Shown one piece after another: positions 11,837-19,729 of a DNA stretch of 64,000 nt. The notes beneath the pieces are model-generated. The model ran no database searches. It saw nothing but the letters and a program-made list of their open reading frames with translations, and was not told the origin of the DNA. A program made the position numbers and the translations under genes. The first letter of the stretch is position 1. Each line of letters begins with the position of its first letter. Source of the DNA: KK5 sp034043675 (GTDB taxonomy: Bacteria > Pseudomonadota > Gammaproteobacteria > Burkholderiales > Burkholderiaceae_C); contig NZ_JAXCLA010000001.1 of assembly GCF_034043675.1 (NCBI RefSeq), positions 434,001 to 498,000 of the forward strand. The letters are read 5' to 3'.

Positions 11837-12832
11837 ATGACCGAGCTCGAACTCCAGACGCTGACCGCACCGCTGCCAGGCGACGCGCCCTGCGGCGCGG
11901 ACCTGCAGTTCGATGCGGACTTCCTGGCGCTCGAAGAGGCGGCTGCGGGCCAGCCCGAGCGGGAGTACGGCAAGACGCTGATTCCCGCTAAGGGCCCGGA
12001 CTGGCGCAGCGTGCGCCAACTGGCGATGCAACTGGCCCTGCGCACACGCGACTTGCGCCTGGCCGTCTGGCTCACGCGCAGCGGCGCACACCTCGGTGGC
12101 CTTGCCGATGCGGCGCGCGGCCTGCAGTTGGTCCACGCGCTGCTGCAGCAGCACTGGGACACCGTGCATCCGCAGATCGAGCCGGTGCAGGCACAGGGCG
12201 AAACCTCGCGGCTCAACGCGATCGCCCCGCTGCTGCGCGACGACGCCGGCCTGGCCGATCTGCGCGCGGCGCGACTGTCCTCGCAGCGCGCCGCCATTAC
12301 CGTGCGCGAGATCGAGCTGGCCGCCAACCCCGGCCTGGCGCGGAAGGGCGAGCCGGCGCCGACGAAGGAAGGCGCGCTCGCCGGTATGGCCGCCGCCCGG
12401 CAGGAAGTGACGGAGCTGAACACGCTGATGCTGGCCGCCCACACCGCCGCCATCGGTATCGACGAGGTGCTGACGACCCGGCTCGGCGCGACCCGCACGA
12501 TGGAGCTCACCCCGCTGACCCGGCTGACGGCGGCGCTGGCCCAGATCGCAGCGCTGGCGGCCGGCGCCGAGGCAGCCAGCACGCCCGAGGCCACGGCTGC
12601 CGCAACAGCGCCAGCGCCGGCGATGAGTGGCGAGATCAATTCACGCGAGGAAGCGATCCGCGCGCTGGAACGCATTTGCGACTGGATCGAGCGCAACGAG
12701 CCCGCGAGCCCCGCGCCGATCTTCATCCGCCGCTCGCAGCAGCTGCTACAGAAGAGCTTCATCGAGATCATCCGCGACCTGCTGCCCGACAACGTCAAGC
12801 AGATCGAGCACTTCGTCGGCAAGACCAGCTAG
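11837..12832 (+). CDS. tssA: T6SS protein TssA (ImpA-type)
   Basis: Predicted 331-residue TssA, which caps and coordinates tail sheath/tube assembly with the baseplate and membrane complex. The ImpA N-terminal domain is recognisable in CGADLQFDADFLALEEAA, EREYGKTLIPAKGPDWRSV and GLQLVHALLQQHWDTVHP. An Ala-rich linker follows, then a C-terminal segment with REEAIRALERICDWIERNEP and SPAPIFIRRSQQLL, the conserved end of this TssA class. The ATG at 11837 begins the conserved region. It heads the sheath/baseplate block, with tssB starting 32 bp later. Confidence 0.9.
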   Translation: MTELELQTLTAPLPGDAPCGADLQFDADFLALEEAAAGQPEREYGKTLIPAKGPDWRSVRQLAMQLALRTRDLRLAVWLTRSGAHLGGLADAARGLQLVHALLQQHWDTVHPQIEPVQAQGETSRLNAIAPLLRDDAGLADLRAARLSSQRAAITVREIELAANPGLARKGEPAPTKEGALAGMAAARQEVTELNTLMLAAHTAAIGIDEVLTTRLGATRTMELTPLTRLTAALAQIAALAAGAEAASTPEATAAATAPAPAMSGEINSREEAIRALERICDWIERNEPASPAPIFIRRSQQLLQKSFIEIIRDLLPDNVKQIEHFVGKTS

Positions 12833-12864
12833 CGAACGAACCCAGGCATCACCAGGAGTACGAC

Positions 12865-13410
12865 ATGGCCAAGGACAGCAGCCAAGGCTTCATCGCCCGC
12901 AACCGCGCACCGCGCGTACAGATCGAATACGACGTCGAGACCTACGGCGCCGAGAAGAAGATCCAGTTGCCCTTCGTGATGGGCGTGATGGCCGATCTCT
13001 CCGGCACGCCGAAGGAACCGCTGCCGCCGGTGGCGGAGCGCAAGTTCAAGGAGCTGGACGTGGACAACTTCAACGACTTCATGAAGTCCACCCAGCCCCG
13101 CGCCAACTTCCGCGTGCCCAACACGCTGACCAAGGATGGCAGCCTGAGCGTGGACATCACCTTCTCGAGCATGGCCGACTTCTCACCGGCCAAGGTGGCG
13201 GAAAAGGTCGACGGCGTGCGCGAACTGCTCGAAGCGCGCCAGCAGTTGGCCAACCTGAAGACCTTCATGGATGGCAAGGCCGGTGCCGAGGTGCTGATCG
13301 CCGAAATCATCAAGGACCCGGCCCTGCTGCAGTCGCTCGCGATGGCCAAGAAGTCCGTGGCGGCAACGCCCGCGCCCGCTGCCGCGACGGCCGGCGACGC
13401 CTCATCCTGA
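12865..13410 (+). CDS. tssB: T6SS sheath small subunit TssB
   Basis: Predicted 181-residue TssB/VipA, which pairs with TssC to form the contractile sheath. Conserved features include RAPRVQIEYDVETYGAEKKI, LPFVMGVMADLSG, RKFKELDVDNFNDFMKS and the C-terminal VRELLEARQQLANLKTFMDG helix that contacts TssC. AGGAG at 12854-12858 supports the start. Ends in an Ala/Pro-rich tail. Twenty-three bases separate it from tssC, typical of a co-translated pair. Confidence 0.96.
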   Translation: MAKDSSQGFIARNRAPRVQIEYDVETYGAEKKIQLPFVMGVMADLSGTPKEPLPPVAERKFKELDVDNFNDFMKSTQPRANFRVPNTLTKDGSLSVDITFSSMADFSPAKVAEKVDGVRELLEARQQLANLKTFMDGKAGAEVLIAEIIKDPALLQSLAMAKKSVAATPAPAAATAGDASS

Positions 13411-13433
13411 AACGGCCCGAGGAGAAGACGATC

Positions 13434-14957
13434 ATGGCTGAGCAGACCATTTCCCAGGCTCCCCAAGCCACCCAGGCACCTCAAGCGCCCGCGCTCGAAG
13501 GCGTCACCTACCGCGACAGCGACTTCGCCAGCCTGCTGACGCGGGAGTTCAAGCCCACGTCCGACGGCGCCAAGACCCTGGTCGAGCAAGCCGTGCAGAC
13601 GCTGGCCGAGCAGGCGCTCAAGCACGCGACGCTGATCAGCAGCGATGCCCACGATTCGATCGACGCGATGGTCGCCGAGTTGGACAAGCGCATCTCCGAG
13701 CAGATCAATACGGTGATGCACGCGGCGGAATTCCAGCAGGTGGAGAGCGCCTGGCGCGGGTTGCACTACCTCGTCAACAACACCGAAACGGACGACATGC
13801 TGAAGATCCGCGTCATGAACATCTCGAAGAACGAGCTGGGCAAGACGCTGCAGAGCTTCAAGGGCACGCCCTGGGACCAGAGCCCGATCTTCCGCAAAGT
13901 CTATGAAGAGGAATACGGCGCGCTCGGCGGCGAGCCCTATGGCTGCCTGGTCGGCGACTACTACTTCGACAACAGTCCGCCCGACGTCGAGCTGCTGCGC
14001 GAGATGAGCAAGGTTTCGGCCGCCGCGCATGCGCCCTTCATCGCCGCGGCCAGCCCGCACCTGCTGCAGATGCAGTCCTGGCAGCATCTGGCGGACCCGC
14101 GTGACCTGACCAAGATCTTCAGCACGCCCGATTACGCCGGCTGGCGTTCGCTGCGCGCCTCAGAGGACGCGCGCTACATCGGCCTGGCGATGCCGCGCTT
14201 TCTTGCCCGCCTGCCCTACGGCGCCAAGACCAGCCCGGTCGAGGAGTTCGATTTCGAAGAGGACACCGGCGGTGGCGAGCATGGCAGCTACACCTGGGCG
14301 AACTCGGCCTACGCGATGGCGGTCAACATCAACCGCTCGTTCAAGCAGTACGGCTGGTGCTCGCGGATCCGCGGTGTCGAGTCCGGTGGCGCGGTCGAGG
14401 GCCTGCCGACACACACCTTCAAGACCGACGAGGGCGAGGTCGCGATGAAGTGCCCAACCGAGATCGCCATCGGCGACCGGCGCGAGGCCGAGCTGGCCAA
14501 GAACGGGTTCATGCCCCTCCTGCACCGCAAGAACTCCGACAGCGCGGCCTTCATCGGTGCGCAGTCGCTGCAGAAGCCTACCGAATACGACGACCCCGAC
14601 GCCACGGCCAACGCCAACCTGTCGGCCCGGCTGCCCTACCTGTTCGCCTGCTGCCGCTTCGCCCACTACCTGAAGTGCATCGTGCGCGACAAGGTCGGCA
14701 GCTTCAAGGAGCGCGAGGACATGCAGCGCTGGCTGACCAAGTGGGTGATGAACTACGTGGACGGCGATCCTGCCGGTTCCTCGGAAGAGGTCAAGGCCCG
14801 CAAGCCGCTGGCCGACGCGGAGGTCAAGGTCGAGGAGATCGCCGGCAATCCCGGCTACTACGCGGCGAAGTTCTACCTGCGTCCCCACTATCAGCTGGAA
14901 GGCCTGACGGTCTCGCTGCGGCTCGTCTCGAAACTGCCTTCCGCGAAGGCCGCCTGA
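13434..14957 (+). CDS. tssC: T6SS sheath large subunit TssC
   Basis: Predicted 507-residue TssC/VipB, main component of the contractile sheath. Landmarks are FQQVESAWRGLHYLV near residue 100, LLREMSKVSAAAHAPFIAAA, SRIRGVESGGAVEGLPTHTF and LFACCRFAHYLKCIVRDKVG, with the C-terminal PHYQLEGLTVSLRLVSKLP strand that interlocks sheath subunits. The ATG at 13434 follows a strong ribosome site (GAGGAG, 13419-13424). Full length for the family. Confidence 0.97.
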   Translation: MAEQTISQAPQATQAPQAPALEGVTYRDSDFASLLTREFKPTSDGAKTLVEQAVQTLAEQALKHATLISSDAHDSIDAMVAELDKRISEQINTVMHAAEFQQVESAWRGLHYLVNNTETDDMLKIRVMNISKNELGKTLQSFKGTPWDQSPIFRKVYEEEYGALGGEPYGCLVGDYYFDNSPPDVELLREMSKVSAAAHAPFIAAASPHLLQMQSWQHLADPRDLTKIFSTPDYAGWRSLRASEDARYIGLAMPRFLARLPYGAKTSPVEEFDFEEDTGGGEHGSYTWANSAYAMAVNINRSFKQYGWCSRIRGVESGGAVEGLPTHTFKTDEGEVAMKCPTEIAIGDRREAELAKNGFMPLLHRKNSDSAAFIGAQSLQKPTEYDDPDATANANLSARLPYLFACCRFAHYLKCIVRDKVGSFKEREDMQRWLTKWVMNYVDGDPAGSSEEVKARKPLADAEVKVEEIAGNPGYYAAKFYLRPHYQLEGLTVSLRLVSKLPSAKAA

Positions 14958-15087
14958 GAGCCACTTCAACCGCATCGCATCACAAAGGACACCGCAGCCC
15001 CGTCGACTGCGCTGCCCGACACGCCCCGGCGCACCGGGTTGATCGACATCGACGGCAAGCACCCCCACACCCACGGAGCACACGATC

Positions 15088-15576
15088 ATGGCAAAAGTTG
15101 ACTACTTCCTGAAGATCACCGGCGTCGACGGCGAGTCCACCGACGACAAGCACAAAGGCGAGATCGAGCTGATCTCCTACTCGCTCGGCGGCACCAATGC
15201 GGGCTCGTTCCAGAGCGGCGGCGGCGGCGGCAGCGGCAAGGTAGCGCTGCACGATTTCAGCTTCGTCAAGAAGGTGGACAAGTCCTCCGCCAAGCTGTTC
15301 GCCGCGATGTGTTCCGGCGAACACTACGACACCGCCACGCTCGTCTGCCGCCGCGCCGGCAAGGAGCAGCAGGAATTCCTGACCGTCGTGCTGAGCAAGG
15401 TGATCGTCAGCTCGCTGACACACCTGGGCGCCGAAGGTGCGGAGACGATCCCGAGCGACTCGGTGACGCTGAACTTCGGCAAGATCGAGTTCAAGTACAA
15501 GGAGCAGAAGCCCGACGGCTCGCTCGGCGGCGAGATCATCGGCGGCTGGGATCAGACGACGAACAAGGTCGTCTGA
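15088..15576 (+). CDS. hcp: Hcp tube protein (TssD)
   Basis: Predicted 162-residue Hcp1-family protein whose hexameric rings stack into the inner tube that is expelled through the sheath. Shows the usual start YFLKITGVDGESTDDKHKGE, the glycine-rich loop after GSFQSG, and VALHDFSFVKKVDKSSAKLF. A GGAG ribosome site precedes the ATG at 15088. The 130-bp gap after tssC may hold its own leader or promoter, consistent with Hcp being needed in large amounts. Confidence 0.96.
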   Translation: MAKVDYFLKITGVDGESTDDKHKGEIELISYSLGGTNAGSFQSGGGGGSGKVALHDFSFVKKVDKSSAKLFAAMCSGEHYDTATLVCRRAGKEQQEFLTVVLSKVIVSSLTHLGAEGAETIPSDSVTLNFGKIEFKYKEQKPDGSLGGEIIGGWDQTTNKVV

Positions 15577-15627
15577 GCCGGCCTGAACGCAAGGCAACGC
15601 AACGCCACACCGACCGCGAGCACCAGC

Positions 15628-16128
15628 ATGGGCGCCGACGCATCGACTGCCGACCTCTTTCTTGCCGTCGAGTCACGACGCAGCGGCAAGATCAAGGGCG
15701 AATCCACGACCGATGACCACGAGGACGACATCATCCTCAGCGGCTGGTCCTGGGGCGCGCAGGCGGGCGACGCGATGGGCAGCAGCACCCGCACCGGGCG
15801 CCGCCAGTACGGGCCGCTGGTCGTCACCAAGGGCATGGATGCGGCATCACTGGTCCTGCTGGCGGCGCTGGCCCGCAACGACGAGATCACCGAGGCGACG
15901 CTGACGATGCGCAAGTCCGGCGGCGAGGCCCTCGACTACTTCAAGCTGAAGCTCGAGGGTGCCCGCGTCGCCGACATCAGCTATGCGGTCGACGACCTCG
16001 GGCACACGGTCGAACAGGTGACGCTGACCTTCACCAGCTTCGATGCCGAATACAGCGACCAGCGCTCCGACGGCACCGGCGGCGGCGCGATCGCTTTCAG
16101 CGACGAAGTCCTGTCGCCGAACGCCTGA
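15628..16128 (+). CDS. Second Hcp-family protein
   Basis: Predicted 166-residue Hcp-like protein directly after the main hcp. It keeps the family fold marks (KIKGESTTDDHEDDIILSGW, FKLKLEGARVADISY, EQVTLTFTSFDAEY) but is very different from its neighbour. The VTKGMDAASLVLLAALARND stretch replaces the usual VTK-D-AS-L pattern only slightly. It could form a distinct or mixed tube ring, or serve as a carrier for particular effectors. No extra toxin domain is visible. Confidence 0.85.
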   Translation: MGADASTADLFLAVESRRSGKIKGESTTDDHEDDIILSGWSWGAQAGDAMGSSTRTGRRQYGPLVVTKGMDAASLVLLAALARNDEITEATLTMRKSGGEALDYFKLKLEGARVADISYAVDDLGHTVEQVTLTFTSFDAEYSDQRSDGTGGGAIAFSDEVLSPNA

Positions 16129-16146
16129 ACCAGCGGGCCGCGGCGC

Positions 16147-16671
16147 ATGGCCACCGACATCAGCGACCGCCTGCAACCCGCGCTGCTGGACCGGCTGACC
16201 GACGACGGCCCGCAGGGCGACGGCACCGATTTCCGCGTGATGAGCAAGGCGCAGTTGCGCCACGCCGTGCTGCGTGACCTCGGCGTCCTGCTCAATACCA
16301 CGCAGCCCTCGGCCCGCACGCTGCCGACGCGGGAGACCGACGCGGCGATCGCCGCCAGCGTGCTCAATTTCGGGCTGCCGCCGCTGGCCGGCAGGCTCCA
16401 GCACAAGATCGACATCGACGCGCTGGAGGCGGAGATCGCGCAGGCCATCAAGCGCTTCGAGCCGCGCATCCGAGCCGAGTCGCTTGTCGTTCGTGCGCTG
16501 CGCCCCACACGGGTGCTGGAGACGCACAACGTGATCGAGCTGCGGATCCAGGGCGAGCTGTGGTCACAGCCGGTGCCGCAGGAGATCCTGCTGCGCACGC
16601 AGCTGAACCTGGAGGCGGGCCAGGTCGAGATCAGCGACGGCGCGCCCGCGCCGACCAGCCGGCGGGTCTAA
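16147..16671 (+). CDS. tssE: T6SS baseplate protein TssE (gp25-like)
   Basis: Predicted 174-residue GPW/gp25-family protein, the wedge subunit that nucleates sheath assembly. Recognised by LRHAVLRDLGVLLNTTQ, the SVLNFGLPPLAG segment, and the IKRFEPRIRAESLVV helix/strand that carries the conserved ERR-like region as RFEPRI. Nineteen bases after hcp2 and four bases before tssF, so part of the same operon. Confidence 0.92.
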   Translation: MATDISDRLQPALLDRLTDDGPQGDGTDFRVMSKAQLRHAVLRDLGVLLNTTQPSARTLPTRETDAAIAASVLNFGLPPLAGRLQHKIDIDALEAEIAQAIKRFEPRIRAESLVVRALRPTRVLETHNVIELRIQGELWSQPVPQEILLRTQLNLEAGQVEISDGAPAPTSRRV

Positions 16672-16675
16672 CGCG

Positions 16676-18592
16676 ATGGACCCGCGCCTGCTCCACCTGT
16701 ACAGCCAGGAGCTCGGCCACCTGCGCGAGATGGGCCAGGAGTTCGCCCGGGAGTTTCCGCGCATCGCATCGCGGCTGGGCATGGAAGGGCTGGAGGTCAG
16801 CGATCCCTTCGTCGAGCGCCTGCTCGAGGGCTTCGCCTTCCTGGCCGCGCGCGTGCAGCTCAAGCTCGAGGCCGAACAACCGCGGCTGATCGCCCACCTG
16901 CTCGAAGCGATCTACCCGAACTTCCTGGCGCCGCTGCCCTCGATGATGGTGGCGCGCTACGAGATCGACCCGGCCGATCCGAACCTGGCGCGCGGCCACC
17001 GCGTGCCGCGTGGCAGCGCCATCGTCTGCGACCTGGCCCGCGGCCAGGACACGCATTGCGAATACCGCAGCGCCCATGAGGTCGCGCTGTGGCCGCTGGA
17101 ACTGCTCGACGTGCGCTACTTCAGCCTCGCTGCCGACCTGCCGCTGGCCCGGCTACCGCAGGCACGGTCCGCGCGCGGCGGGCTGCGCATCAGGCTGCGC
17201 TGCGGCGGCGGCCTGATGTTCCATCAGCTGCAGGAGCTCGACCGGCTGGCCTTCTACATCAGCGCACCGGACGCAACCGCCTTCCGCCTGCACGAACTGC
17301 TCGGCAGCGCCGTGGCCGGCACCCTGGTGCGCGAGGACGCGGGCGAAGCCATCTCCGCCCGCGACTGGCGTGGCCCGCAAAGCATCCAGCCCCTCGGCTT
17401 CGCGGCGGACCAGGCGCTGCTGCCGGAATCGCTGCGCACGTTCTCGGGCTACCGGCTGCTGCAGGAAGTGGCCAGCATGCCGCAGCGGCTGCTGTTTTTC
17501 GAGATCACCGAACTGGCCGAGCGCCTGGCCCGCACGCGCGGCGACACGGTCGAGCTGGTCGTCTTCCTGCAGCGCGGCGACGCGCGCCTCGAACCGCTCG
17601 TCGATGCGGCCAGCCTGGCGCTGTTCTGCACGCCGGCCATCAACCTGTTCCGCAAGCGCCTGGACCGCATCACCCTCGGCCCAGGCGACTGGGAGCATCA
17701 CCTGGTGCCCGACCGCGCGCGGCCGATGGACTACGAGGTGCACAGCGTCGAGTCGGTCACCGGCTTCGGCAGCGGTCGCGTCGCGCGGCAAGATTTCGCC
17801 CCGCTCTACGCCACCTACCAGGCCACGCCGCCGGCGCCTGACGCCATCGGCGCGGGCTACTACACGCTGCGCCGCGAACCGCGGCTACCGTCCTCGCAGC
17901 AGCAGGCGCAGGGTGTGCGCTCCAGCTACATCGGCGAGGAGGTCTACCTCTCGCTCGTCGACCCTCGGCACGCGCCCTATGCGGAGGAGCTGCGCCAGAT
18001 CTCGGTGGAGGCCTGGGTCAGCAACCGCGACCTGCCGACGCTGCTGCCCGTGGAGGCGGACGACAAGACCGCCCCGCGCGGCAGTCAGCTCTGGCACCTG
18101 GATTCGCCCGGCCCGGTGCTGCAGGTTCGCGCGCTGCGCTCGCCGACGCGGCCGCGCTCGCGGCTGCCGGTGGGCGAGCTGGGTTGGCAGCTCGTCAACC
18201 ACCTGACGCTGAACCATCTCTCGCTGGTCGGCGAATCGCCCGCCGCGGCGGCGGCCTCGCTGCGCACGATGCTGGGCCTCTATGCGCCGGCGGACGAGGA
18301 TGCCGGCTGGCGTCGCCAGACCGAGGGCGTGCGCGCGCTGTCGCTGCGGCGGGTGGTGCGCCGGCTGCCGTTCGACGGGCCGCCGACCTTCGGCAGCGGC
18401 GTGGCGATCGAGCTGGAACTCGACGAGCTCGCCTTCGAAGGCAACAGCGCCTTCCTGTTCGCCAGCACGCTGGAGCGCTTCTTCGCGCGCCATGCCGCCA
18501 TCAACAGTTTCACCCAGCTGAGCCTGCGCACGCCGCAGCGCGGCGAGCTGATGCGCTGGCCGCCGCACACGGGGCTGCGCGAGGCAGTGTGA
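16676..18592 (+). CDS. tssF: T6SS baseplate protein TssF
   Basis: Predicted 638-residue TssF/VasA baseplate wedge protein. Family landmarks are the opening LLHLYSQELGHLREMGQEFA, the EAIYPNFLAPLPSMMV segment, RLLFFEITELAERLA, and the C-terminal NSAFLFASTLERFFARHAAI with FTQLSLRT. Full length. Its TGA overlaps the tssG ATG (TGATG), indicating coupled translation of the two partners that form the TssF/TssG heterotrimer. Confidence 0.96.
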   Translation: MDPRLLHLYSQELGHLREMGQEFAREFPRIASRLGMEGLEVSDPFVERLLEGFAFLAARVQLKLEAEQPRLIAHLLEAIYPNFLAPLPSMMVARYEIDPADPNLARGHRVPRGSAIVCDLARGQDTHCEYRSAHEVALWPLELLDVRYFSLAADLPLARLPQARSARGGLRIRLRCGGGLMFHQLQELDRLAFYISAPDATAFRLHELLGSAVAGTLVREDAGEAISARDWRGPQSIQPLGFAADQALLPESLRTFSGYRLLQEVASMPQRLLFFEITELAERLARTRGDTVELVVFLQRGDARLEPLVDAASLALFCTPAINLFRKRLDRITLGPGDWEHHLVPDRARPMDYEVHSVESVTGFGSGRVARQDFAPLYATYQATPPAPDAIGAGYYTLRREPRLPSSQQQAQGVRSSYIGEEVYLSLVDPRHAPYAEELRQISVEAWVSNRDLPTLLPVEADDKTAPRGSQLWHLDSPGPVLQVRALRSPTRPRSRLPVGELGWQLVNHLTLNHLSLVGESPAAAAASLRTMLGLYAPADEDAGWRRQTEGVRALSLRRVVRRLPFDGPPTFGSGVAIELELDELAFEGNSAFLFASTLERFFARHAAINSFTQLSLRTPQRGELMRWPPHTGLREAV

Positions 18593-19650
18593 TGGCGCCT
18601 CAAGACGATCCACGGGAAGCGCTGTGGCGCGAGCTGCAGGCCCAGCCACGCCGGCACGACTTCTTCGCAACACTGCGCCGCATCGAAGCGCTGCATCCGC
18701 AATGGCCGCGCCTGGGCGAAGCGCCGCGGCCCTCGCAGGAGGCACTGCGCCTGGGCCAGCAGCCGGACCTGGACTTCGCGCTGGCCGAACTCGCCGCGCT
18801 GGACCGGCCCGCCGACTTCGCGCCGCGGCTGCGCGTGCTGTTCTTCGGCCTGCTCGGCCCCAACGGGCCAATGCCGCTGCCCATCACCGAATACACGCGC
18901 GAGCGGCTGCTGCACCACAGGGATCCGACGCTGGCCCGCTTCCTGGATGTCTTCCACCACCGGCTGCTGGCGCTGTTCTATCGCAGCTGGGCACAGAACC
19001 AGCCCACCGTGCAGCACGACCGGCCGAAGAACGACCGCTTCGCGGCGTGGCTCGGTGCCTGCGCCGGCCTCGGCACCCAGGCCACGCCGCCGGCGCAGCT
19101 GTTCCAGGCCGGCCTGCTCAGCCAGCGCAGCCGCCACCCGGAGGGCCTGGCCAAGCTGCTCACCCAGCAATTGCGCCTGCCGGTGCGCATCGAGCAGCAC
19201 GTGCCGCAGTGGCTGGACATCGAGGCGGAAGACCGCCGGCCGCTGGGCTTCGCGCCGAACCGGCCGGAGCGCAGCGAGGCACGCATGGGGCAGCTCGGCA
19301 TTTCGGCCAACAGCGGGCGCAAGCAGCTGGACCGGCAGTACAAGTTCCGCGTCGTCGTCGGCCCCTTGAGCAAGGCGGCGTACGAGGCACTGCTGCCCGG
19401 CACCGCGGCGTGGCGGCAGCTGCAGCAGTGGGTGCAGCTGTACGCCGGCCTGGACATGCGCTGGGACCTGAAGCTGGTCCTCGCCGCCGCACAGGTGCCG
19501 GACGCCCGGCCGGACGGCCGCCTGCGCCTGGGCCTGACCAGCTGGCTCGGCCGCCGGCAGGCCGGCCGCGACCGCCAGGACCTGCGCCTGCGGCCGGAGA
19601 CCAACTTCCCCGTGCGTCATCCCGGTGCCGCGAGCCACGGCGCGAAGTGA
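18592..19650 (+). CDS. tssG: T6SS baseplate protein TssG
   Basis: Predicted 352-residue TssG/VasB. Conserved motifs include FFATLRRIEALHP, VLFFGLLGPNGPMPLPITEY, FLDVFHHRLLALFYRSWAQ and the C-terminal FRVVVGPLSKAAYEALLPG with DLKLVLAA. The start overlaps the tssF stop. The last codon and stop lie inside a copy of the TGACTTTCGG element, so the next transcription unit (vgrG) probably begins right here. Confidence 0.95.
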   Translation: MAPQDDPREALWRELQAQPRRHDFFATLRRIEALHPQWPRLGEAPRPSQEALRLGQQPDLDFALAELAALDRPADFAPRLRVLFFGLLGPNGPMPLPITEYTRERLLHHRDPTLARFLDVFHHRLLALFYRSWAQNQPTVQHDRPKNDRFAAWLGACAGLGTQATPPAQLFQAGLLSQRSRHPEGLAKLLTQQLRLPVRIEQHVPQWLDIEAEDRRPLGFAPNRPERSEARMGQLGISANSGRKQLDRQYKFRVVVGPLSKAAYEALLPGTAAWRQLQQWVQLYAGLDMRWDLKLVLAAAQVPDARPDGRLRLGLTSWLGRRQAGRDRQDLRLRPETNFPVRHPGAASHGAK

Positions 19651-19657
19651 CTTTCGG
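19648..19657 (+). promoter_or_regulatory. T6SS-associated repeat element, copy B
   Basis: TGACTTTCGG, 82 bp before the vgrG ATG. Its first three bases are the tssG stop codon. Same spacing as copies A and C. Confidence 0.45.
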
Positions 19658-19729
19658 CGCTGTTCGCCGCGTGGACACGACCCGATCATCCAACCGACAG
19701 GAGCTTCAGCCCACGCTGACCCCACCCGC

